Part shown: positions 1 to 6,912 of the stretch, piece after piece
How the letters are laid out: every line of letters starts with the position of its first letter
How positions within the stretch are numbered: the first letter of the stretch is position 1
Origin: Symbiobacteriaceae bacterium
Lineage (GTDB): Bacteria; Bacillota_E; Symbiobacteriia; Symbiobacteriales; Symbiobacteriaceae
Reading direction: 5' to 3'
Assembly (NCBI GenBank): GCA_027356675.1
Contig: DAHVXO010000142.1
Location: 1 to 10,360 of the forward strand
Length of the DNA: 10,360 nt
Translations under genes and position numbers: made by a program
Notes under the pieces: model-generated
Databases searched by the model: none
What the model was told of the DNA's origin: nothing
What the model saw: the letters and a program-made list of their open reading frames with translations, nothing else

Positions 1-703
1 ACCGTGCCGGGTCACCCGAGCGAATCGGCAGCGGCTCCAGCGTGAATCGTTCCTGGATGCTCGCCAAGATCTCGGGGGCGGGCACGAAGTGCTGGTCCCA
101 GATACCCTCGGCGCTGCCAATCGGCATATATTCGATGAACCGGACCTGCCAACCGCGGCGGGCACCCATCTCCACCAAATCGGGCACCTCGTCGTAGTTG
201 AGTCCGCGCATGACCACCGTGTTGATCTTGATCGGAGTGAGCCCAGCCTTCTCGGCGGCTTCAATGCCGTCCAATGTGCGCTGGAGGCTGCCACCGCGGG
301 TGATCTCTGCGAACCGGCGCGCCTTCAGGCTGTCCTGACTGATGTTTACCCGCCCTAGTCCAGCTGCAGCCAGCGGCAGGGCGTAGCGGGCCAACTTGCT
401 GGCATTGGTGCTCAAGGCAACCTCACGAATCCCAGGCACAGCAGCGATTCGGCGTACCAGGTCCACCATCCCGGGGCGAACCAACGGCTCCCCACCGGTC
501 AGCCGAATCTTGAATACGCCAAGGTCGGCGGCGACGCCCACCACTCGCACGATCTCATCTTCGGTGAGGTAGTCAGGGCGGTCCAGGAATGGCTGCCCAA
601 TGGCTGGCATGCAGTAGGTGCAGCGCATATCGCACCGATCCGTTACCGAAATACGCAGGTAGTTAATTGGTCGATTACCCGGGCTGACAAGTTGCTTGTC
701 CAT
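1..703 (-). CDS. moaA: GTP 3',8-cyclase MoaA, 3' end outside the window
   Basis: Radical SAM enzyme of the first step of molybdenum cofactor synthesis, converting GTP to 3',8-cyclo-7,8-dihydro-GTP; cytoplasmic. I translated 234 complete codons. The SAM-binding [4Fe-4S] motif is C24-x3-C28-x2-C31 (CDMRCTYC), followed by the TGGEP SAM motif at residues 69-73, LSTNASKLA at 98-106, and FIEYMPIG around 189-196, all typical of MoaA. The C-terminal part (about 90 residues, with the second cluster's cysteines) lies beyond position 1. The ATG at 703-701 is chosen because GGAGGG (716-711) lies 7 bases upstream and the protein starts in the usual N-terminal GNRPINYLRISVTDRC context. One oddity: the usual NVSLDSL motif reads NISQDSL (residues 120-126), with Gln in place of Leu. 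It is the only cofactor gene visible, so operon partners, if any, lie outside. Confidence 0.95.
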   Translation of the reverse strand, partial: MDKQLVSPGNRPINYLRISVTDRCDMRCTYCMPAIGQPFLDRPDYLTEDEIVRVVGVAADLGVFKIRLTGGEPLVRPGMVDLVRRIAAVPGIREVALSTNASKLARYALPLAAAGLGRVNISQDSLKARRFAEITRGGSLQRTLDGIEAAEKAGLTPIKINTVVMRGLNYDEVPDLVEMGARRGWQVRFIEYMPIGSAEGIWDQHFVPAPEILASIQERFTLEPLPIRSGDPAR

Positions 704-742
704 CCGTGATCCCTCCGGCGGAGTGATCTGTTGCTGGCTTCC

Positions 743-764
743 CAGTATAATTCTACTGTTATAC
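743..764. promoter_or_regulatory. Overlapping inverted repeats at the moaA promoter
   Basis: Two overlapping dyads are visible: CAGTA-N6-TACTG (743-758) and GTATAA-N8-TTATAC (745-764). Both overlap the predicted -10 box of moaA, a location suited to a repressor operator. AT-rich stretches produce chance dyads, and no regulator can be named. Confidence 0.3.
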
Positions 765-787
765 CTGATTCCTAGCGACACTCGCAA
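758..787 (-). promoter_or_regulatory. Predicted sigma-A-type promoter of moaA
   Basis: On the minus strand a -35 element TTGCGA (787-782) and a -10 element TATAAC (763-758) are separated by 18 bases. The predicted transcript would start around 750, roughly 48 bases before the moaA ATG. The -10 overlaps the inverted repeats at 743-764. Pattern match by eye only. Confidence 0.45.
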
Positions 788-829
788 AGGACAAGAAAAG
801 CACTATACGCCTCTCGGTCCGGCTCCCTA

Positions 830-2299
830 CTAGATTCGCGCCTTCTTCACGACTTTGATCATTTGAATATCTGGGTCTTCTGTGCCCTGAACGGGCAGTC
901 CGGCTTCAATGCATTCTTCAATATACTCCAGGTTCTCTCTGGATACGATCTCGCCTGGCAAGAGAATCGGAATGCCCGGAGGGTACACCATGATCGACTC
1001 CGCGATCACTCGACCTTCCGTGTCGTTAATGGGGAGTTCCTCGGTCTCGGCATAGAAGGCTTCCCGAGGGGACATGGCAAGGATGGGCGTCATCGGGACC
1101 TTTACCCTGACTGCATTGGCCGGGCGTGTGCGGTAGAACCGTTCAGCCAGAATCCGCAAAGCCTTCACCAAGAGGTCCAGGTCTTCCTCCGCATCACCTA
1201 GTGATATGATGCAGAGGATGTTGTACAGGTCCGAGAGCTCGACCTCGATGTTGAACTCCGCACGAAGCATGTTCTCCATATCAATCCCGGTAACGCCCAA
1301 CTCCCGAACGTTAACGCAAAGCTTCGTCGGGTCGAATTCGAAGCGGGAGCTGTGCTGGCCAATGCTCTCCGCGCCAAAGCAATAAAGGCCGGGGATCTCG
1401 TTGATCGCCCTGCGGCTGTTCTCTGCCATTCGCATCGCTCTATCCACCATGGTGCGACCCTTGGTAGCGAGTTGCTTGCGGGCCACGTCCAGCGATGCCA
1501 ACAGTAAATAGGACGTGCTCGTCGTGGTGAGCATTGAGATGATGGATTGCACGCGACCCGCTTGCACGTAGCCTTCCCGAATATTCAGCACGCTGGTCTG
1601 CGTCATGGAGCCGCCCAGCTTGTGGACGCTGGTGGCGGCCATATCAGCCCCGGCCTGCATGGCGCTGAGCGGCAGCTGCTCGTGGAAACAAAGATGCACG
1701 CCGTGCGCCTCGTCCACCAAGACAGGAACCCCACGGGCATGCGCCAATTCGACGATAGACTTGAGGTCGGCGGAGACACCGTAATAAGTCGGATTGATCA
1801 CCAGGACACCCTTCGCGTCCGGATGCTGATCCAAGGCGTTGCGAACAGCCTCAATGCTCACGTTGTGTGCAATGCCGAGCCGGTAGTCCAACTCAGGCGT
1901 TATGAACACAGGCAAGGCGCCGGATAGCACAATGCCCGCGAGAATAGACTTGTGGACGTTACGGGGCACCAAGATCTTATCGCCAGGCCCGCAGACGCTC
2001 ATGACCATAGTGATGATCGCACCGCTGGTACCCTGGACGCTGAAGAACGTATGATCTGCGCCAAAGGCTTCTGCCGCAATCTGCTGTGCTTCCAGGATGA
2101 TTCCGTGCGGGTGATGCAGGTCGTCAAGGGGTGCAATATTGATGAGGTCGATAGAGAGTGCGTTCTCACCAATGAACTTGCGGAATTCGGGGGCCATGCC
2201 GGCGCCCTTCTTATGCCCGGGGATGTGGAATTGCACAGGGTTGCGGCTCGCGTGAGCAAGCAAACCCGTAAAGAGCGGCGTCTGATGCTGCTTGTTCAC
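830..2299 (-). CDS. speA: PLP-dependent arginine (Orn/Lys/Arg) decarboxylase, SpeA type
   Basis: Fold-type-I PLP decarboxylase, 489 residues, the usual size of the short Bacillus-type SpeA family, which lacks the N-terminal wing domain of the E. coli inducible enzymes. It most likely makes agmatine from arginine for polyamine synthesis; lysine or ornithine cannot be excluded from sequence. Key features: FHIPGHKKGAGM near residues 24-35, FSVQGTSGA (86-94) for cofactor phosphate contact, VDEAHG (195-200) with the PLP-ring aspartate D196, and SVHKLGG (224-230) with Schiff-base lysine K227. The C-terminal domain carries the conserved VYPPGIPILLPGE segment. The start is a GTG at 2299-2297: AGAGGTGA (2311-2304) lies just upstream and the protein then begins NKQHQTPLF, as in relatives. 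The open frame continues upstream to 2743 but would overlap the divergent kynureninase and has no family similarity. No other polyamine gene is adjacent. Confidence 0.9.
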   Translation of the reverse strand: MNKQHQTPLFTGLLAHASRNPVQFHIPGHKKGAGMAPEFRKFIGENALSIDLINIAPLDDLHHPHGIILEAQQIAAEAFGADHTFFSVQGTSGAIITMVMSVCGPGDKILVPRNVHKSILAGIVLSGALPVFITPELDYRLGIAHNVSIEAVRNALDQHPDAKGVLVINPTYYGVSADLKSIVELAHARGVPVLVDEAHGVHLCFHEQLPLSAMQAGADMAATSVHKLGGSMTQTSVLNIREGYVQAGRVQSIISMLTTTSTSYLLLASLDVARKQLATKGRTMVDRAMRMAENSRRAINEIPGLYCFGAESIGQHSSRFEFDPTKLCVNVRELGVTGIDMENMLRAEFNIEVELSDLYNILCIISLGDAEEDLDLLVKALRILAERFYRTRPANAVRVKVPMTPILAMSPREAFYAETEELPINDTEGRVIAESIMVYPPGIPILLPGEIVSRENLEYIEECIEAGLPVQGTEDPDIQMIKVVKKARI

Positions 2300-2358
2300 G
2301 AGCTCACCTCTTTGATAGATCGGCAGGTCGGCCGTCACGGAAAATGGTTCGTTATCGA

Positions 2359-2386
2359 AGTATAACAGAATTGGGCAGCATGTAAA
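2359..2386 (-). promoter_or_regulatory. Predicted promoter of the decarboxylase gene
   Basis: On the minus strand, -35 TTTACA (2386-2381) and -10 TATACT (2364-2359) are separated by 16 bases; both are one mismatch from the consensus hexamers. This places the start of transcription about 50 bases before the GTG start codon and independently supports the GTG at 2299 over any upstream start. Confidence 0.6.
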
Positions 2387-2405
2387 TGGAACCACCATGA
2401 GAGAC

Positions 2406-2418
2406 GCCTCACTGAGGC
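2406..2418. repeat. Short inverted repeat in the speA-kynU divergent region
   Basis: GCCTCA-C-TGAGGC is a 6-base dyad with one central base. It sits between the minus-strand promoter of the decarboxylase and the start of the kynureninase remnant, so it could be an operator for either direction. Downstream, TATGAT at 2444-2449 could be a plus-strand -10 box for kynU, but no good -35 is seen. The rest of 2300-2488 shows nothing else I can name. Confidence 0.25.
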
Positions 2419-2488
2419 AGGGGTTGGGGGAGACCGGCACTAATATGATAGGGGCGTCTTGCCTTTGCGGTGCATCAAGGAGGTAGCC

Positions 2489-3440
2489 ATGCCAGCGCAC
2501 GTCACATACCGGCTCAGTGTCGAGTACGCGGCTCAACGGGATGCAGAAGATCCGCTGCGCATACGCCCTGCAGAGCCAGCTTCGGCTTCGGGGTTTGGAC
2601 CCGGCCGAGCACCTCGTGCTGATCAGGAGCCGTGACGGGCGAACGCTCGCGGAGGCAGACATCCTCGCCGCCATGACCCCCGAGACAACCCTGGTGCTGC
2701 TCCCCTCCGTTTTGTACCGCAGCGGGCAACTCCTGGATCTCAAGGGTTTGACTCAGGTCGCCCATGAGCGCGGGATCTTGATCGGGTTTGACTGCTCACA
2801 CTCAGCCGGTATCGTGCCACATCAACTGCACGACTGGGGCGTGGACTTTGCCTTCTGGTGTGGCTACAAGTACCTGAACGGCGGTCCTGGTGCGGTTGGC
2901 AGCCTCTTCGTGCACCAGCGTCACTTTGGAAGAGTCCCCGGGATGGCCGGATGGTTTGGTTGCCAGAAAGACCGACAGTTCGATATGTCGCTGGACTTCA
3001 TCCAGGCTCCCGGAGCAGGGGCATGGCAGATTAGTACGCCATCCGTACTCAGCGCCGCTGCCGTGGGAGGGGCCCTGCAGGTCTTCGCCGAGGCGGGCAT
3101 CGACCAGATTCGGGCCAAGTCCGTGGCTCTCACTGCCTACCTGATCTTTCTGATGGACGAGTTGCTCGCTTCATACGGATGCGAAGTAGGGACCCCGCGC
3201 GCCGGTGCAGAGCGGGGTGGGCACGTAGCGCTTGAACACCCGGAAGCGGTTCGCATCTGCAAGGCCCTCAAGGCTCGGGGGGTCGTACCGGACTTTCGCT
3301 TCCCCAACGTGGTGCGACTGGCACCGATCGCGCTCTACACCTCCTACCAGGAGGTCTGGCGAGTGGTCCAGATCCTCCGGGAGATTATGGAGGGAAAAGC
3401 GTATGAAGCGTTCCCTGCCGAACGGGACACGGTGGCATGA
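2489..3440 (+). pseudogene. kynU: Kynureninase remnant with internal deletion and frameshift
   Basis: Kynureninase (PLP enzyme, tryptophan catabolism) cleaves kynurenine to anthranilate and alanine. The original start is ATG 2489, with AAGGAGGT at 2477-2484 upstream; its frame reads [18 protein letters not shown], matching kynureninase N-termini (EYA..D..D.L), but stops at 2633-2635 after 48 codons. The remaining protein is in the next frame: from about 2560 to the stop at 3440 it reads [14 protein letters not shown] through to [13 protein letters not shown], closely matching Bacillus-type KynU. Compared with a ~430-residue family member, about 115 residues between DPLR and YALQSQ are missing, near 2545-2562. 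The C-terminal piece keeps the PLP aspartate (FDCSHS) and Schiff-base lysine ([12 protein letters not shown]). The missing part includes the NSLG motif and an early PLP-phosphate loop, so activity is unlikely. An internal GTG at 2517 opens the C-terminal frame (307 codons) but lacks a good ribosome site. Assembly error is the main alternative. Confidence 0.85.
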
Positions 3441-3447
3441 CGGCGCC

Positions 3448-3474
3448 GGGGCGCCTGCCGACGGCAGGCGCCCC
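3448..3474 (+). terminator. Strong GC hairpin just after kynU
   Basis: A perfect 12-base stem GGGGCGCCTGCC / GGCAGGCGCCCC with loop GAC begins 7 bases after the kynU stop. No T-run follows on either strand, so it is not a canonical intrinsic terminator; it may act as a Rho-type or bidirectional block between the convergent kynU and alcohol dehydrogenase genes, or stabilise the transcript end. Confidence 0.5.
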
Positions 3475-3494
3475 GCTGTGTTCGGGTCGTATCC

Positions 3495-3520
3495 TCCCGA
3501 TTTGGGATCAGAAATCGGGA
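3495..3520. repeat. Inverted repeat, 9-base stem
   Basis: TCCCGATTT / AAATCGGGA with an 8-base loop (3504-3511), in the non-coding gap between the convergent kynU remnant and the alcohol dehydrogenase. No T-run follows on either strand. Confidence 0.45.
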
Positions 3521-3563
3521 ACTGAGAATCATACCGTTGACGGAGGCACATCGGCAGCGTGTC

Positions 3564-3581
3564 GTGCCGCAACGACGGCAC
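3564..3581. repeat. Inverted repeat, 6-base stem
   Basis: GTGCCG / CGGCAC with a 6-base loop (3570-3575), about 33 bases beyond the alcohol dehydrogenase stop codon. It could help end that minus-strand transcript, but no T-run follows. With the two hairpins before it, it fills most of the gene-free stretch 3441-3613. Confidence 0.35.
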
Positions 3582-3613
3582 CTCCAAACTCATGGGAACG
3601 TAAGGGGGTGCTA

Positions 3614-4654
3614 TCACGGATACAGCAACACCTTGGTCGCCTGCCGCTCATCAAAGAGCCGGTACCCTTCGGCAACGTCCTCCAGGGCCATACGGTGGCT
3701 GACAACAATGGTCGGATCGATGCGCCCGGCCTCCACCAGGGCCAGTGTCGCGTCCATGTGACGCGGGATGTTGGCCAGGCCGATGCGGAAGGAGATATCC
3801 TTCACCAGGCTGGTCATCAGCGGGAAGGGGAAGGTCTCCTCGGCAGTAACGCCCACTGCTGAAATGCGCCCGCCACCGCGGACCAGGTCGAACGCCATGG
3901 CAATGGTACGGCTACCGCCCACGGCCTCGATGACCACGTCAGCCCCTTCTCCCCCGGTCAGTTCGTTGACTCGGTTGATCGGATTCACCTGCGAGGCGGT
4001 GACCGCGATTGCGCCCATGCCTTCGGCCATGGCCGTCCGTTCACGCAAGAGGTCGATAGCCAGCACCCGCCCGGCACCCAAGGCGACGGCACTCTGAACC
4101 GCCATCAAACCCACCGGTCCGCACCCGATGACGGCAACCGTCTCCCCAGGCCTCAGCTGGGCGTTCACGACGGCACCATATGCCGTGGTTAAAATATCAC
4201 CAGTGAACAGCGCGTGCTCATCAGAGATGCGCTGCGGCAGACGCCGGAGGGCCACATCCGCGAACGGAATCCGGGCATACTCGGCTTGGGTGCCCTGCAG
4301 GTTGCCGAAGCCCAGGCCATACCCAAGGATGCCGCCTTCCTGACACTGGTTGAAGTCTCCCCGACGGCAGGCTGGACAGATACCACAGGCCACATGGAAG
4401 GACCCTACGACACGGTCGCCCTTCTTGAAAAGGCGAACGTGGTCGCCAACCGCTTCGATGATGCCGACGTACTCGTGCCCAATGACCGTGCCCGGCAAGA
4501 CGCCCGGGATTGCCCCGTGATACAGGTGCAAGTCCGATCCGCAAATGGCCGAGAGGGTAACTCGCACAATCGCATCAGACGGCTGTTGAATCTCGGGTTC
4601 GGGAACATCACTGAACCGAATGTCCTTGTCCCCGTGCAGCGTTGTGCCTTTCAT
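3614..4654 (-). CDS. Zinc-dependent alcohol dehydrogenase (MDR family)
   Basis: Medium-chain NAD(P)-dependent dehydrogenase of 346 residues, typical for this family; probably oxidises or reduces an alcohol/aldehyde, substrate unknown. The catalytic zinc site is C38 (CGSDLH), H60-E61 (GHEYVG) and probably D153 in TGDILTTAYGA, a pattern typical of the formaldehyde-dehydrogenase-like and threonine-dehydrogenase-like branches. The structural zinc site is intact: C90, C93, C96 and C104 (CGICPACRRGDFNQC). The Rossmann dinucleotide motif GCGPVGL begins near residue 177. The start ATG 4654-4652 overlaps the stop of the SCP2 gene as ATGA, so the two are probably translationally coupled; GGGGGA lies just upstream. 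The frame stays open upstream to 4909 but there it is only the shadow of the SCP2 gene. A specific substrate or gene name is not supportable. Confidence 0.9.
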   Translation of the reverse strand: MKGTTLHGDKDIRFSDVPEPEIQQPSDAIVRVTLSAICGSDLHLYHGAIPGVLPGTVIGHEYVGIIEAVGDHVRLFKKGDRVVGSFHVACGICPACRRGDFNQCQEGGILGYGLGFGNLQGTQAEYARIPFADVALRRLPQRISDEHALFTGDILTTAYGAVVNAQLRPGETVAVIGCGPVGLMAVQSAVALGAGRVLAIDLLRERTAMAEGMGAIAVTASQVNPINRVNELTGGEGADVVIEAVGGSRTIAMAFDLVRGGGRISAVGVTAEETFPFPLMTSLVKDISFRIGLANIPRHMDATLALVEAGRIDPTIVVSHRMALEDVAEGYRLFDERQATKVLLYP

Positions 4655-5079
4655 GTTGGATCCCCCGGAAATCTGGTGTCGATGTGGGTTGCCGCTTCCA
4701 CGAGATACCGTGCCGCCGGAATGTACCCGGCAAGGGTGATAACGCTTCCCCGTACCAGCTTGATCTTTCCCCGCATGATGCCACTGATCGGTTCCATCTT
4801 CTTGTCCAATACCTGCCGCCACGTGTAGGCGTCGGCGCTCACCACGTACGGTGCAGATTCCATGTCTTCCTTGCTCGCTACCCGGGCCTCCCGGCATTCC
4901 CCGTGCCACAGATCCAGGTAAACCGCTAAATCTCGGGGGATACCCTGAGCCGGATCAACTGTGACGCGCAGCACCAGCGGCCATTCCCAGCTAGCTGCCG
5001 CCTTCTTGTAGGCTTCGCTCTCGTGCAGGCTCGCTCTGTACGCGACTGCCCAGTCCGCACTGAAGATCTCATACGCCAT
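4651..5079 (-). CDS. SCP2 sterol/lipid-binding domain protein
   Basis: Single-domain SCP2-family protein of 142 residues, cytoplasmic (no signal peptide). SCP2 folds bind hydrophobic ligands such as fatty acyl chains or sterols; the ligand in bacteria is mostly unknown. Visible family features are YLDLWHGECREA (54-65), APYVVSADAYTW (76-87), and the core PISGIMRGKIKLVRGSV (97-113) matching the W..VL...P...M.GK.KL..G pattern. The start ATG 5079-5077 has AGGGGGA (5092-5086) upstream. The stop overlaps the dehydrogenase start by ATGA, making this the first gene of a two-gene operon. The pairing suggests a lipid-like or hydrophobic alcohol or aldehyde substrate presented to the dehydrogenase, but that is inference. 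Confidence 0.85.
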   Translation of the reverse strand: MAYEIFSADWAVAYRASLHESEAYKKAAASWEWPLVLRVTVDPAQGIPRDLAVYLDLWHGECREARVASKEDMESAPYVVSADAYTWRQVLDKKMEPISGIMRGKIKLVRGSVITLAGYIPAARYLVEAATHIDTRFPGDPT

Positions 5080-5267
5080 AGAAGTTCCCCCTAGCTGCTC
5101 AATTCCGCCATCACAGAATCGGTGTTCGTCAGATCATCCCAGTTCCCTGCGTCTTCACAGCAACAGACCCGATTCGCAACGGGACCTTAATGAAGTACAC
5201 GCTTGGTCATAACATCCTGGCGGTATGATATGGGCAGTTCAACGAATGACTAGGAGGATGTAACACC
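5080..5267. promoter_or_regulatory. Divergent intergenic region, SCP2 operon and pstS
   Basis: This 188-base gap must hold the promoters of both divergent units. For pstS the best plus-strand candidate is TTGGTC (5203-5208) and TATGAT (5224-5229), but their 15-base spacing is short. The pstS ribosome site AGGAGGA is at 5252-5258, 9 bases before the ATG. I see no convincing minus-strand promoter and no Pho-box-like direct repeats. Confidence 0.35.
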
Positions 5268-6128
5268 ATGGTCGGATTTCACAAGCGCATTTTCGCCGTA
5301 CTATTGACCGGTCTGCTTGCGCTTTCACTTACTGCCTGCTCGGGCAAGGCCCCAGAGTCCGCAAAGGACGGGGGAACAGTGGCGGGAACAGTCACGGCAA
5401 GCGGCTCGACCGCTTTGCTTCCGTTGGTCCAGGCCGCCAAGGAGCAGTTTGAGGAAAAGTACAACAAGGTGACCGTCAACGTGAGCGGCGGCGGCTCCTT
5501 CAACGGCCTGAGCCAGGTCGAGAGCGGCGCCGTCCAGATTGGCAACTCGGACGTGGAACCCGCTGATGGTCAGGGCAAGGACCTGGTAGACTTCAAGGTT
5601 GCCGTGGCACCCTTTGTCATCATCGTCAACAAGGACGTCGCTGTGACCAATCTGACCATGGATCAGCTCGCGAAGATCCTGAAGGGCGACATCACAAACT
5701 GGAAGGATGCCGGAGGCAAGGATGCCAAGATCACGATCGTCAGCCGGCAGCAGTCCTCCGGGTCACGGGCAACCATCGTGGCCAAGGTGCTAAAGGGCCA
5801 AGGCGACATCGCCAAGGACGCCGTCGTGCAGGACTCCAACGGCAAGGTCCTGGACGGGGTCACGAGCACGCCCGGGGCCATCGGTTATGTAGATGCCCCC
5901 TACCTCAAGCCCGACAAGGTCAACGCCCTCAAGGTTGATGGGGTAGAGTACAGCGCCCAGGCGGTGACCAGCGGCAAGTGGCCGATCTTCGCCTACGAGC
6001 ACATGTACACCAAGGGAGAGCCGGTCGGGGCGGTCAAGGCACTGCTGGACTTCATCCTGGGCAAGGACTTTCAGGAGAACACAGTAGAGAAGCTGGGCTT
6101 CATCCCCGTATCAAAGATGACCAAGTAA
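5268..6128 (+). CDS. pstS: PstS-family phosphate-binding lipoprotein
   Basis: ABC-transporter substrate-binding lipoprotein, 286 residues, anchored outside the membrane. The signal peptide has basic residues (HKR) then a hydrophobic core and lipobox LTAC with lipidated C24. The mature protein has the phosphate-pocket motifs of the PstS family: TASGST (43-48), SGGGSFNG (73-80), IGNSDVE (91-97) and R160 with SSGSR (163-167). The later GAIGYVD segment is also typical. Its partners downstream are not PstC/PstA/PstB but an ATPase and a FetB-type permease, so a different oxyanion or a different transport arrangement is possible. A strong terminator follows at 6142-6168, so this gene is probably expressed above the transporter genes, as is common for binding proteins. 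Codons strongly favour C or G at third positions, which suggests high expression. Confidence 0.9.
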   Translation: MVGFHKRIFAVLLTGLLALSLTACSGKAPESAKDGGTVAGTVTASGSTALLPLVQAAKEQFEEKYNKVTVNVSGGGSFNGLSQVESGAVQIGNSDVEPADGQGKDLVDFKVAVAPFVIIVNKDVAVTNLTMDQLAKILKGDITNWKDAGGKDAKITIVSRQQSSGSRATIVAKVLKGQGDIAKDAVVQDSNGKVLDGVTSTPGAIGYVDAPYLKPDKVNALKVDGVEYSAQAVTSGKWPIFAYEHMYTKGEPVGAVKALLDFILGKDFQENTVEKLGFIPVSKMTK

Positions 6129-6141
6129 CTGAGACCGCACG

Positions 6142-6168
6142 GGTGGGGGGCGCTGCCCCCCACCTTTT
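6142..6168 (+). terminator. Intrinsic terminator after pstS
   Basis: A perfect 10-base stem GGTGGGGGGC / GCCCCCCACC with loop GCT is followed by TTTTCATTT. It starts 13 bases after the pstS stop and lies 82 bases before the ATPase start, so it either ends the transcript or attenuates read-through into the ATPase and permease genes. Confidence 0.9.
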
Positions 6169-6249
6169 CATTTCGCTGCGGGTAGGACCCACCACGTCTG
6201 GTGCCGAAGTCGATATCCGCCCCATGTCCGCAAGAAGGAGCCGACGCGA

Positions 6250-6912
6250 ATGTCATTACCCCAGCTCTTCGAGCTCGTGGATGTCTGGAAGGAACGCCCT
6301 GACCAGAACGGCCAACGCCATGCTGTCTTACACGGGCTTCACGTCAGCTTCCCCGCCCAGGGGATCTCGTGTCTGATCGGCACCAGCGGATCCGGCAAGA
6401 GTACACTCCTGCGCCTCCTGAATCGATTGGAGGACCCGGACCGCGGTCAGGTGTTGTTCAAGGAGCGCGACGTGTGCACGCTGGATCCGCAGGAGTTGCG
6501 CCGGCGGGTAGGGCTGGTCCTGCAAACCCCGGTCATGCTGCCGGGCACAGTGCACGAGAACCTGGAGGCCGGTCTGCGGATTCGCGGTCTGCGGCTGGAT
6601 GACCCGGCAGCATGGCTTGAACGGGTTGGGCTGGCACCAGAATTCCTCGGGCGGGCGGCCCAAGACCTCTCCGGGGGGGAGAAGCAGCGGGTAGCGCTGG
6701 CGCGCACGCTGGCAACGGGCCCAGAGGCGCTGCTGCTGGATGAGGTGACAGGGTCTCTGGACCCCGATTCGGCGTTGGCGATTGAGTTGCTGATCACCGG
6801 TCTCGGGCTCCCGGCCGTCTGGGTTTCACATGACATGGCCCAAGTGGAGCGGGTCGCAACGCGGGTGTTCCGCCTTGAGGCGGGCGCCCTCCGGGAGGTG
6901 GAGCACAAATGA
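6250..6912 (+). CDS. ABC transporter ATP-binding protein (FetA/YbbL-like)
   Basis: Cytoplasmic ABC ATPase of 220 residues, complete. Walker A GTSGSGKST at 44-52, Q-loop glutamine Q92, signature LSGGEKQR (140-147), Walker B LLLDE ending at E165, and H-loop H194 (WVSHD) are all present. After Walker B the sequence reads DEVTGSLDP, where many relatives have DEPT.ALDP. It pairs with the next gene by an ATGA overlap (start of the permease at 6909), so the two are translationally coupled and form one transporter. The FetA-like assignment rests mainly on this partner; by itself the ATPase could also be called phosphate- or amino-acid-type. AAGGAG at 6235-6240 precedes the ATG by 9 bases. No own promoter is evident between the pstS terminator and this start. 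Confidence 0.9.
   Translation: MSLPQLFELVDVWKERPDQNGQRHAVLHGLHVSFPAQGISCLIGTSGSGKSTLLRLLNRLEDPDRGQVLFKERDVCTLDPQELRRRVGLVLQTPVMLPGTVHENLEAGLRIRGLRLDDPAAWLERVGLAPEFLGRAAQDLSGGEKQRVALARTLATGPEALLLDEVTGSLDPDSALAIELLITGLGLPAVWVSHDMAQVERVATRVFRLEAGALREVEHK

Noticed and set aside
2397..2486. Possible leader peptide before kynU (29 codons)
   Set aside because: No ribosome site, no run of tryptophan codons and no attenuator hairpin pair; probably a chance frame.
2300..2743. N-terminal extension of the decarboxylase by 148 residues
   Set aside because: The extra part has no family similarity, overlaps the divergent kynU start, and both the predicted promoter (2359-2386) and ribosome site (2304-2311) lie inside it.
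4214..4828. Plus-strand open frame of 204 codons
   Set aside because: It lies antisense to the well-supported dehydrogenase and SCP2 genes and shows no recognisable motif.
4655..4909. N-terminal extension of the alcohol dehydrogenase by 85 residues
   Set aside because: It is the out-of-frame shadow of the SCP2 gene; family alignment starts at the ATG at 4654.
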